Positions 1-5,549 of a DNA stretch of 9,147 nucleotides are shown piece after piece. Every line of letters begins with the position of its first letter. The stretch's first letter is position 1. The position numbers and the translations under genes were made by a program. Source of the DNA: Actinomycetes bacterium (lineage in GTDB: Bacteria > Actinomycetota > Actinomycetes > Propionibacteriales > Propionibacteriaceae); contig JAEZHJ010000154.1 in the NCBI GenBank assembly GCA_023436925.1, positions 1 through 9,147 of the forward strand, read 5' to 3'. Under the pieces are notes generated by a model, which made no database searches, was not told where the DNA came from, and saw nothing but the letters and a program-made list of their open reading frames with translations.

Positions 1-918
1 CCCACGCACCCCGAGCGCGAAGGTCGCCGCCACAAGGGCGATCATGCCGAGCAGGCCCAGCGTCCCCCACAGCTCGGAGGGGAGGTCGGAGGTCTGCACC
101 ATCCGGATCCAGCCGGTGGTGGCGCCGAAGGAGTCGAAGGCGGTGCCGCCGAGCAGCACCACGACGACGGCCGCCGTCCCGGCCGGGTGCGGCCCGGCGG
201 CGACATTGTGCAGCGGGTTCACCAGCCGGACCTGGCCGTCGCCCCGGCGCCAGGGCGAGAGCCGGGCGACCAGGTTCGCGACCGCCTCGAACGGGTCGGC
301 GGCAGCGATCCACGCCCCGCCCCAGACCAGGGCGCCACCGAGCACCCAGACCAGCCAGGCGGCCGCCCACGCCTGCAGCACCGGCAGCGCGTTGTTGCCC
401 GGCTGGACGAGTTCGAGCCACAGGAAGCCGACCAGCCCGACGGCTGCGGGCCAGGTGCCGAGCCGGGCCGGGAGCGGGCGGCGGCCCAGCCGGGCGGCTC
501 CGGGCAGCAGCCGGACGAGGTCGAGCAGGGTCCGGGCCGGGTTGACCCGGCGCCAGAGCGGTCCGGCCAGCAGTGACAGCGGGACCAGCCCGACCCACAG
601 CCAGACGTAGACGAAACCGAAGGCCGGGTTGGTGACCCGGTCCTGGCCGAACCAGAGCGCCAGGCCGGCGACCAGCCAGACCACCAGCACCACGACCCGC
701 AGCACCCAGACGGTCACCGGATGGTCGACCAGGCGGGTCAGGCCGGCCAGCGGGCGACCCTGCGGGGGCTGCGACCACCGTGCCGAGCGCCAGGCGAAGG
801 CGAGCACCGCGAAGGAGACGGCCAGCGCCGCCGCGGCGCCGACCAGGACGTACTCGAAGGGCAGCGGCAGGTCCTGGCGGGAACCGATCCCGTGCAGCGG
901 CACCAGGAGCGGGGTCAT
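1..918 (-). CDS. Multi-pass membrane protein of the actinobacterial HG..RQDLP family, 3' end cut off
   Basis: This frame starts with ATG at 918 and stays open to the window edge, giving 306 residues of a longer protein. The start overlaps the stop of the upstream cupredoxin gene (ATGA, 915-918), so translation is probably coupled. The N-terminus has HGIGSRQDLPLP (residues 9-20). Hydrophobic stretches likely to cross the membrane lie near residues 21-43, 69-91, 99-121, 155-172, 182-206, 247-266 and 283-304. Other motifs that recall this family are NPAR (126-129), FLWLELV (165-171), LVARLSP (216-222), NPL (234-236) and LLGGTAFD (255-262). From memory, related actinobacterial proteins are uncharacterised and sometimes carry the label 'fenitrothion hydrolase', which I would not trust as a function. 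Its cupredoxin partner suggests a copper or redox role at the membrane, but that is inference. The gene and its strand are near certain; the function is unknown. Confidence 0.85.
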   Translation of the reverse strand, partial: MTPLLVPLHGIGSRQDLPLPFEYVLVGAAAALAVSFAVLAFAWRSARWSQPPQGRPLAGLTRLVDHPVTVWVLRVVVLVVWLVAGLALWFGQDRVTNPAFGFVYVWLWVGLVPLSLLAGPLWRRVNPARTLLDLVRLLPGAARLGRRPLPARLGTWPAAVGLVGFLWLELVQPGNNALPVLQAWAAAWLVWVLGGALVWGGAWIAAADPFEAVANLVARLSPWRRGDGQVRLVNPLHNVAAGPHPAGTAAVVVVLLGGTAFDSFGATTGWIRMVQTSDLPSELWGTLGLLGMIALVAATFALGVRG

Positions 919-1370
919 CGGACGATGAGCTGCACGATCACGAGCGCGGGGTGGTGGGACTCCACCTCGAAGCGGCCGGACTGCTTGAGCACCACCTGCT
1001 CGACGACCGTCTTCCCGGGCTTGACCGGGATCTCCAGGTCCATGCCGTGGATGTGGAGCTCGTCCTTGCGGTCTGAGGTGACCACGAACTCCACCGTGTC
1101 ACCCTTGGCCAGTTCGATCCGCTCCCCGTTGGGCTCGGCCTTGCCGTCGGCGAGCCGGACGACCACCTGGGTGACGTCCTTCGTCGCCGAGGGCGTCGGG
1201 GTGGGCGTGGCCGTGGGCGACGGTGTCGGGGTGGGGGTCGCGGACGGGGCCGCCGAGGTCGTCGCCGGGCTCGGGGTCGGGGCGGCGACAGGGGGCTCCG
1301 ACGGCACCGGCTGGCCGCACCCGGTCAGCAGCACCGCACCCACGATCACCGACGTCCACCACACGCGCAT
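915..1370 (-). CDS. Cupredoxin-domain lipoprotein, putative copper-binding
   Basis: The protein has 151 residues in three parts. Residues 1-18 form a short lipoprotein signal ending in the lipobox LTGC, with Cys18 as the predicted lipidation site. Residues 31-63 are a Pro/Thr/Ser/Ala-rich linker that would hold the domain away from the membrane. Residues 64-151 form a cupredoxin-like beta domain with KGDTVEF (89-95), DELHIHGMDLEI (103-114) and FEVESHHPALVIVQLIV (134-150). His106, His108, His139 and His140 are candidate metal ligands. There is no Cys in the domain, so a classical blue type 1 copper site is unlikely. I chose ATG 1370 because a GAGGGGAG ribosome-binding site lies 8 nt upstream; an in-frame open extension to 1586 is rich in Arg and does not look like signal sequence. 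GTG 1364 is a possible alternative. The stop overlaps the next gene's start. The fold is fairly sure; copper binding is inferred. Confidence 0.85.
   Translation of the reverse strand: MRVWWTSVIVGAVLLTGCGQPVPSEPPVAAPTPSPATTSAAPSATPTPTPSPTATPTPTPSATKDVTQVVVRLADGKAEPNGERIELAKGDTVEFVVTSDRKDELHIHGMDLEIPVKPGKTVVEQVVLKQSGRFEVESHHPALVIVQLIVR
1182..1280 (-). repeat. Low-complexity Pro/Thr/Ser linker repeat, G-rich on the plus strand
   Basis: This stretch encodes residues 31-63 of the cupredoxin lipoprotein, mostly alternating Pro with Thr, Ser or Ala. On the plus strand it reads as repeated GTCGGGGTGGGCGT-like units with many G runs of three to five. It is a tract expected to vary in length between strains. 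Confidence 0.8.
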
Positions 1371-1378
1371 TTCCCTGG

Positions 1379-1386
1379 CTCCCCTC
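1379..1386 (-). promoter_or_regulatory. Ribosome-binding site deciding the cupredoxin start
   Basis: GAGGGGAG on the minus strand sits 8 nt before ATG 1370. A second purine run, AGGGAA (1376-1371), directly abuts the ATG and would suit GTG 1364 instead. The longer spacing and the basic residues needed for export (Arg2) favour ATG 1370. Confidence 0.55.
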
Positions 1387-1497
1387 GTTCGGTGGCCCCA
1401 TTCAACCAGCGGGGAGCGGTGCCGCCGTCCCGTCCGCGGCAGGGGCCGACGGCGGCCCCGTCGGGGTGCGGCGGCGACTCGGGCCAGAGGGGCAGAA

Positions 1498-1551
1498 GGT
1501 TTGCGCTGGTCAACCGGCGGTTGCCGGACGGGAGCACGTCGGACGCAAACC
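1498..1551. promoter_or_regulatory. Nested inverted repeats in the cupredoxin upstream region, possible operator
   Basis: GGTTTGCG (1498-1505) is matched by CGCAAACC (1544-1551), perfect 8-bp arms 38 bp apart. Between them, CAACCG (1511-1516) and CGGTTG (1518-1523) form a 6-bp palindrome with one central base. The site lies 128-181 bp upstream of the cupredoxin start, in a gap with no gene. On the minus strand TTGACC (1513-1508) resembles a -35 element, but no convincing -10 hexamer follows at normal spacing. A regulator-binding role is a guess. Confidence 0.35.
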
Positions 1552-1566
1552 GCGACGGCCCGTCGA

Positions 1567-1603
1567 GCCCGCTGGCGGGCGGGCAATATTCCCCATCTGG
1601 GGA
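1567..1603 (-). terminator. Weak hairpin pair after the YihY/BrkB gene, possible terminator
   Basis: Two short hairpins lie 28-64 bp downstream of the minus-strand gene that ends at 1631. TCCCC (1590-1594) pairs with GGGGA (1599-1603) around ATCT, and GCCCGC (1567-1572) pairs with GCGGGC (1575-1580). There is no T-run; only AATATT separates them on the minus strand. Each stem is only 5-6 bp, so termination here is uncertain. Confidence 0.3.
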
Positions 1604-1630
1604 GTCAGGCCGCGGCGACCGCCGCCGGGG

Positions 1631-2620
1631 TCAGCCGGACGCCGCGTCCCCGGGCGGGATGGAGTCGGCCTTCACCGCGCCCCGCTGCCCCAACGGCTCC
1701 TCCGGGCCGCTGGTGGAGTCCCTGGCGGTCTGCGCCTCGGCCTCGGCGTTGATCTCGGCGCCCAGCAGCACGGCATAGCTGGTGATCCACAGCCACAGCA
1801 GCAGCACGACGACTCCGGCCAGGGCGCCGTAGGTCTTGGCGTAGTTACCGAACAGCGTGACGTAGAGCGAGAACCCCACGCTGGCCACCAGCCACAGCAC
1901 GGTGGCCGCCACCGCGCCCACCGAGGCCCAGCGGAACTTGGGCGCCTCCCGGTTCGGGGCCACCCGGTAGAGCACCGCCAGGGCACCCATGACGAGCAGC
2001 GCCACCAGCACCCACCGAACCGCCTCGGCCAGCCAGCGCCAGGCGCCCTGGTCCAGCCCGACCAGCCCCAGCACGACGGGAACGCCGGCGACCAGGGCGA
2101 GGATCAGCACCATGAACACGATGGCGCCCAGGGTCAGCCCCAGCGCGAGCAGCTTCTCCTTGACGAAGCCGCGCTTGCGCTCCTCGTCGTAGGCGATGTT
2201 GATCGCGGTCACCAGGTTGCCGATCCCGCCGGACGCGCTCCACAGCGCCACCAGCAGGGTGACCACCAGGCCCCAGCCCAGGCCCTGGGTGGAGGTCGAG
2301 GCGAGCTGGCGCAGCTGGTCCTCCAGGATCGTCCGGGCCTCCGGCGGTAGCGCGGACGTCAGCTGGCCGACCTGGTCGGAGATGGTCGCCGGGTCGACCA
2401 CGAGACCGTAGATCAGGGTCAGCGCGATCAGCGCCGGGAACAGCGCCAGGAAGCCGAAGAAGGCGACCCCGGCACCGAGCAACGGGATCTGGTCGGCGGA
2501 GGCTTCCTTCCAGCCGCGGACCGCGATCTGCCACCAGCCCTTCGCCGGGATCTGGGTGGGGCTGTCGGCCCGGCCGCCCGGGACGCCCTCGCCGGGCCGC
2601 TGCGTCGCTGTGTTCGCCAT
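1631..2620 (-). CDS. YihY/BrkB-family inner-membrane protein
   Basis: The 329-residue product matches the YihY/virulence factor BrkB family (Pfam Virul_fac_BrkB) in length and motifs. It has six probable membrane segments near residues 48-73, 114-134, 157-187, 198-220, 232-256 and 263-289. Family hallmarks visible are GAGVAFFGFLALFPALIAL (49-67), WSASGGIGNLVTAINIAYD (127-145) and the C-terminal NYAKTYGALAGVV (259-271) with LLLWLWITSYAVLLGAEINAE (split across 273-293). The hydrophilic tails (1-28 and 294-329) are probably cytosolic and disordered. Family members were once called ribonuclease BN in error; the true role is unknown, with envelope, transport or stress functions proposed. ATG 2620 has an AGGGGGG run 13 nt upstream, rather far for a ribosome-binding site. 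It is divergent from topoisomerase IB and probably a single-gene unit. Confidence 0.92.
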   Translation of the reverse strand: MANTATQRPGEGVPGGRADSPTQIPAKGWWQIAVRGWKEASADQIPLLGAGVAFFGFLALFPALIALTLIYGLVVDPATISDQVGQLTSALPPEARTILEDQLRQLASTSTQGLGWGLVVTLLVALWSASGGIGNLVTAINIAYDEERKRGFVKEKLLALGLTLGAIVFMVLILALVAGVPVVLGLVGLDQGAWRWLAEAVRWVLVALLVMGALAVLYRVAPNREAPKFRWASVGAVAATVLWLVASVGFSLYVTLFGNYAKTYGALAGVVVLLLWLWITSYAVLLGAEINAEAEAQTARDSTSGPEEPLGQRGAVKADSIPPGDAASG

Positions 2621-2747
2621 GTCGAACCGATTACCCCCCTTGTCCGCACCGCCAACCTCGGCCGGCGAGAGCTGCCCGGCCGTGGCGGGTATAGAGGGGA
2701 GGCCGCCGGGGTACCACCGGGTGGGCCGGACCTCGAGGAGGGACAGG
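2621..2747. promoter_or_regulatory. Divergent promoter region between the YihY/BrkB gene and topoisomerase IB
   Basis: These 127 bp separate two genes transcribed away from each other, so both promoters should lie here or overlap the flanking genes. The one A/T-rich island is GGGTATAGAGG. TATAGA (2690-2695) would be a plus-strand -10 about 52 bp before the topoisomerase start; its complement could serve the other gene. No good -35 hexamer is seen 17 bp upstream of TATAGA (GAGAGC at 2667-2672). AGGAGG (2736-2741), 6 nt before ATG 2748, is a strong ribosome-binding site for the topoisomerase. Confidence 0.45.
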
Positions 2748-3743
2748 ATGCGACTTCGCCGGGTGTCACCGGCCTCACCGGGCTGGACCCGGCGGCGCAG
2801 CGGACGGGGCTTCCGCTACCTGGACGAGGCGGGCCGACCGCTCGGCGCGGAGGAGGTCGCGCGGATCCGCGCGCTGGTGATCCCCCCGGCCTGGCAGGAG
2901 GTGTGGATCTGCCCGCATCCCCGCGGCCACCTGCAGGCGACCGGGATCGACGCGGCGGGTCGGCGCCAGTACCTCTACCACCCGGCCTGGCGGGAGCGTC
3001 GCGACGAGGAGAAGTTCGCCCGGGTGGCGGCGGCGGCCCGGCTGTTGCCGGCTGCCCGGCGCCGGATCGCTGCCGACCTGGACCTGCCGGGGGTGCCGCT
3101 GGAGCGGGCTGCGGCGACCGCGGCCCGGTTGCTCGACCTGGGCGCCTTCCGGATCGGGAACGACTACTACGCCGACGCCAACGGCTCCTTCGGGCTGTCC
3201 ACCCTGGAGCGCCGGCACCTGCGCCGCTCCGGCGACCGGCTGACCTTCCGGTTCCCGGGCAAGTCGGGCGTCCAGCACACCGTGGTGATCGAGGACCCGC
3301 TCTCGGTGGCCGCGATCGAGGCGATGCGGGCCCGCCGGGGCAGCCCCCGGCTGTTCGCCTACCGGGGCCCATCCGGCTGGTTCGACCTGTCGTCCGGGCA
3401 CGTCAACACTTACCTGGCCGACCTGTTCGGCGGGGTGTTCACCGCCAAGGACTTCCGGACCTGGCACGCCACCGTGCTCGCCGCCCGGGAGCTGGCGATC
3501 ACCGGGCCGGCGGCCAGCGCCACCGCCCGCAAGCGCGCCGTCCGGGCCGCCGTCGTGGCGGTGTCGGGCTACCTCGGCAACACCCCGACCATCGCCCGCG
3601 CCTCCTATGTCGACCCGCGGGTGCTCGACCTGTACGAGTCGGGCACCACGATCCGTGAGGCGCTGGGACGGACGCGTCCCGAACGCGCCTCCCAGGCCAC
3701 CCTCGAGCGGGCCGTGCTCGGCCTGCTCGCCCCGCCCGGGTAG
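2748..3743 (+). CDS. DNA topoisomerase IB (poxvirus-like, bacterial)
   Basis: This 331-residue enzyme relaxes supercoiled DNA by nicking one strand through a 3'-phosphotyrosine link, without ATP. An N-terminal domain (about 10-90) includes YLDEAGRPL, IPPAWQEVWICPHP and GRRQYLYHP. The catalytic domain follows, with FRIGNDYYADANGSFGLSTL (134-153), FPGKSGVQHTV (169-179), KDFRTWHAT (234-242) and LGNTPTIARASYVDPRVL (276-293). By spacing, the active-site set is Arg135, Lys172, Arg237, Asn278 and Tyr287, corresponding to Arg130, Lys167, Arg223, His265 and Tyr274 of vaccinia enzyme. Asn in place of His is usual in bacterial members as I recall. ATG 2748 follows AGGAGG at 6 nt. The frame is open upstream to 2556, but that part overlaps the divergent gene and lacks family sequence. 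All key residues are present, so it should be active. It is the only plus-strand gene and converges on nnrD with a 15-bp gap that shows no clear terminator. Confidence 0.95.
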   Translation: MRLRRVSPASPGWTRRRSGRGFRYLDEAGRPLGAEEVARIRALVIPPAWQEVWICPHPRGHLQATGIDAAGRRQYLYHPAWRERRDEEKFARVAAAARLLPAARRRIAADLDLPGVPLERAAATAARLLDLGAFRIGNDYYADANGSFGLSTLERRHLRRSGDRLTFRFPGKSGVQHTVVIEDPLSVAAIEAMRARRGSPRLFAYRGPSGWFDLSSGHVNTYLADLFGGVFTAKDFRTWHATVLAARELAITGPAASATARKRAVRAAVVAVSGYLGNTPTIARASYVDPRVLDLYESGTTIREALGRTRPERASQATLERAVLGLLAPPG

Positions 3744-3758
3744 TCCCGCCGCGGCCGG

Positions 3759-4628
3759 TCAGCCGAGTTCGGACAGGACGATCGGCAACTCGTCGATCAC
3801 CTCACCGGCCAGGAACCCGACCCGGCCGATCCGGGCCGCCAGCCGGTCGCCCGCGCTGGAGTGCAGGAACTTGGCCCAGCACGCGCCCTGGGCCGGTTCG
3901 GCGCCGCGGGCCAGCAGGCCGCCCAGTGCTCCGGCGACCACGTCCCCGCTGCCGGAGGTGGCCAGCCCGCTGTTGCCGACGCTGACCCGCCAGCGCCGCC
4001 CGTCGGGAGCGACGACCAGGTCACCGCAGGCCACCACCGCCTGGAAGCGGTCGGCGATCTCGGCGATGTCCCCGTCCGGGTCGTCGGCCAGTTCCCGGCC
4101 GAGCAGCCGGCCCGCCTCGTTGTCGTTGGGGGTGAGGACGGTGCGCTCGGCGAGTCCGGCCGGCAGGTCACCCAGCTCGGGCAGCGCCCCCAGCGCGAAG
4201 GCGTCCACCACCAGCCGGGTCTGCGGGCCGAGCAGCGCCACCACCGCCTCCACCACGGCCGGGACCAGGTCGGGCCCGTCCAGCCCCGGGCCGAGCACCA
4301 CGGCGTCCGCCGACTCGAACCAGTCGGCCAGGTCCGGCAGCGAATCGGGCAGCACCGAGCCGAGCTCGTCGCAGGCCAGTGGCGCGACCGCCGCCTCCGG
4401 GGTGGCGACAGCCAGCGCGGCCGCCACCGGTTCGGCCACCGCCAGCCGCAGCTGCCCGGCGCCCACCCGCAGCCCGGCGAGACCGGCCAGTTGGGCAGCG
4501 CCCGGCGTCCGGGCCGCCCCGCCGACCACGACCACCCGGCCGCGGGCGTACTTGGAACTGCCCGGCTCGGGCAGGTCCCATTCCCGCAACAGGCGGGCGG
4601 TCACCTCGACCGGGTCAGTGCGCGACAT
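3759..4628 (-). CDS. nnrD: ADP/ATP-dependent NAD(P)H-hydrate dehydratase
   Basis: NnrD dehydrates damaged S-NADHX and S-NADPHX back to NADH and NADPH, using a nucleoside di- or triphosphate; it is a metabolite-repair enzyme of the cytosol with a ribokinase-like fold. The 289-residue protein shows KYARGRVVVVGGAARTPGAA (26-45), a VVLGPGLDGPD loop (110-120), VVDAFALGAL (140-149), TVLTPNDNEAGRLLG (163-177), NSGLATSGSGDVVAG (219-233) with the catalytic Asp229, and a C-terminal AGDRLAARIGRVGFLAGEVIDELP typical of the actinobacterial form. The partner epimerase domain (NnrE) is absent, so this is a stand-alone dehydratase. The usual LKG strand before the nucleotide loop reads VVACGDLVVAPDG (198-210) and appears shortened. 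The start is ATG 4628, preceded by GGAGGGGAG. It overlaps the upstream phosphatase by 14 bp, so the two are co-translated. A longer open frame to 5129 is an artefact. Confidence 0.93.
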   Translation of the reverse strand: MSRTDPVEVTARLLREWDLPEPGSSKYARGRVVVVGGAARTPGAAQLAGLAGLRVGAGQLRLAVAEPVAAALAVATPEAAVAPLACDELGSVLPDSLPDLADWFESADAVVLGPGLDGPDLVPAVVEAVVALLGPQTRLVVDAFALGALPELGDLPAGLAERTVLTPNDNEAGRLLGRELADDPDGDIAEIADRFQAVVACGDLVVAPDGRRWRVSVGNSGLATSGSGDVVAGALGGLLARGAEPAQGACWAKFLHSSAGDRLAARIGRVGFLAGEVIDELPIVLSELG

Positions 4629-5346
4629 CGGGCTCCCCTCCGTGCTGGGTGACCGGCGCGCCGCTGTGCAGCAGGTGGTCGACGTCGTTGTACCGGGTGA
4701 GCTGCCAACCCACGTCCTCGTAGCGGTCCAGGACGGTGACCGAGGCGTTCCGTACCGGATCGGTGGCGCCGATCTGCAGCACGGCGTGCTCGTCCAGGCC
4801 TTCCAGGACGTAGCGGGCCAGCATGACGACGGCGTCGTGCGCCACCACCACAACCCGCTCGACGCCCGGGGTGGCCAGCACCTCGAACAGGAAGAAGCGC
4901 ACCCGCAGCGCCACGTCGGCCCAGGACTCGCCGCCGGGCGGGCGATGGTAGAACTTGCCCCACCACTGCCGACGCTGCGCCTCCACCGGGTACCGGTTCG
5001 CCACCCCCTCGCGGGTGAGCAGGTCGAGGACGCCGAGTTCCCGGTCCCGCAGCCGCTCGTCGTAGCGCACCACCAGCCCGCCGCCGGCCGCCGCCACCGC
5101 CAGCTGGGTGGTCTGCAGGGCGCGGACATAGGGAGAGGACCACACCCTCGTCGAGCGGCCGTCGGCGAGCAGGCGTCCCAGGGCGTGGCCGAGGGCGGCC
5201 GCCTGCTCCAGCCCGACCGCGGTCAACGGCACATCCGGATCCCGGTCCGGGATCTCCAGCACCTCGGCGCCCGCCACCCGGGCCGCCGCGGCAGCCTCGT
5301 TGCCTGCGCTCTCGCCGTGGCGCACCAGCACCAGTTGATCGACCAT
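4615..5346 (-). CDS. Histidine phosphatase (phosphoglycerate mutase-like) superfamily protein
   Basis: This 243-residue protein has the full catalytic set of the histidine phosphatase superfamily, branch 1: LVRHGES (7-13) with phosphate-accepting His10 and Arg9, SSPYVRALQT (70-79) with Arg75, RDRELGVLD (100-108) with acidic Glu103, and VVVAHDAVVMLA (166-177) with His170. PPGGESWADVALRVR (136-150) is also typical. It has no signal peptide or membrane segment, so it is cytosolic. These enzymes remove phosphate from small molecules; the substrate cannot be read from the sequence, and phosphoglycerate mutase activity itself is unlikely to be the main role. ATG 5346 follows GGAGG by 5 nt. The open frame to 5568 is upstream non-coding sequence. 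Its end overlaps the start of nnrD, so it may share a pathway with nucleotide-cofactor repair, which is inference. Confidence 0.93.
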   Translation of the reverse strand: MVDQLVLVRHGESAGNEAAAAARVAGAEVLEIPDRDPDVPLTAVGLEQAAALGHALGRLLADGRSTRVWSSPYVRALQTTQLAVAAAGGGLVVRYDERLRDRELGVLDLLTREGVANRYPVEAQRRQWWGKFYHRPPGGESWADVALRVRFFLFEVLATPGVERVVVVAHDAVVMLARYVLEGLDEHAVLQIGATDPVRNASVTVLDRYEDVGWQLTRYNDVDHLLHSGAPVTQHGGEPDVAH

Positions 5347-5511
5347 GCCCACCTCCGTCCGGCTACCTGAGGATGCCCAGCGCGTCGCGCCGCGAAACTG
5401 GGGAGCCGGCCGGGGCGGATCGGCCAGCGCGACACGGAGCCCGAACTCCGCCCGGGTGTGACTCCTCCTCCCGAACACGCGGCACAGGCTCACATCCGGA
5501 GGTTCTCGACG

Positions 5512-5523
5512 GCCCGATCGGGC
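5512..5523. repeat. Perfect 12-bp palindrome after ggt
   Basis: GCCCGATCGGGC is fully self-complementary and starts 11 bp past the ggt stop. It lies in the 187-bp gap before the phosphatase gene. It could be a binding site, or part of the ggt termination region together with the hairpin next to it. No promoter hexamers for the phosphatase gene are evident in the gap. Confidence 0.5.
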
Positions 5524-5524
5524 T

Positions 5525-5549
5525 GCCCGCCGGCTAGCGCCGGGCGGGC
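5525..5549 (-). terminator. Hairpin across the ggt stop codon, possible terminator
   Basis: GCCCGCCGGC (5525-5534) pairs with 5539-5549 (GCCGGGCGGGC), ten base pairs with one bulged G and a TAGC loop, very GC-rich. The stop codon of ggt (5536-5534) sits at the loop, so the stem includes the last codons. No T-run follows on the minus strand, which is common for actinobacterial terminators. The pairing is certain; its function is not. Confidence 0.4.

Noticed and set aside
44..928. Several plus-strand open frames at the left edge
   Set aside because: The minus strand here reads as a coherent polytopic membrane protein from 918 to the edge; the plus frames are compositional shadows.
1511..1523. 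Possible CRISPR or mobile-element end repeats
   Set aside because: The inverted repeats occur once, with no regularly spaced copies, no transposase and no target-site duplication.
1371..1586. N-terminal extension of the cupredoxin gene to 1586
   Set aside because: The added residues are Arg/Pro-rich, carry no signal sequence and would bury the lipoprotein signal inside the protein; a good ribosome-binding site precedes ATG 1370.
1223..2350. 375-residue plus-strand open frame
   Set aside because: It is antisense to the cupredoxin and YihY/BrkB genes, rich in Gln, His and Gly, with no recognisable fold.
2428..3372. 314-residue minus-strand open frame opposite topoisomerase IB
   Set aside because: Pro/Arg/Gly-rich shadow; its last part is merely a shifted reading of the YihY/BrkB gene.
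3710..3723. GGCCG/CGGCC hairpin near the end of topoisomerase IB as a terminator
   Set aside because: It is a 5-bp stem inside the coding sequence, 20 bp before the stop, with no T-run; chance pairing is expected at this GC content.
4629..5129. N-terminal extension of nnrD to 5129
   Set aside because: This part is an out-of-frame reading of the phosphatase gene; NnrD family sequence begins near ATG 4628 with its own ribosome-binding site.
3607..5370. 587-residue plus-strand open frame
   Set aside because: It lies opposite nnrD and the histidine phosphatase, both with full catalytic motifs. Its translation is Ser/Pro/Arg-rich low complexity with no domain, a typical high-GC shadow.
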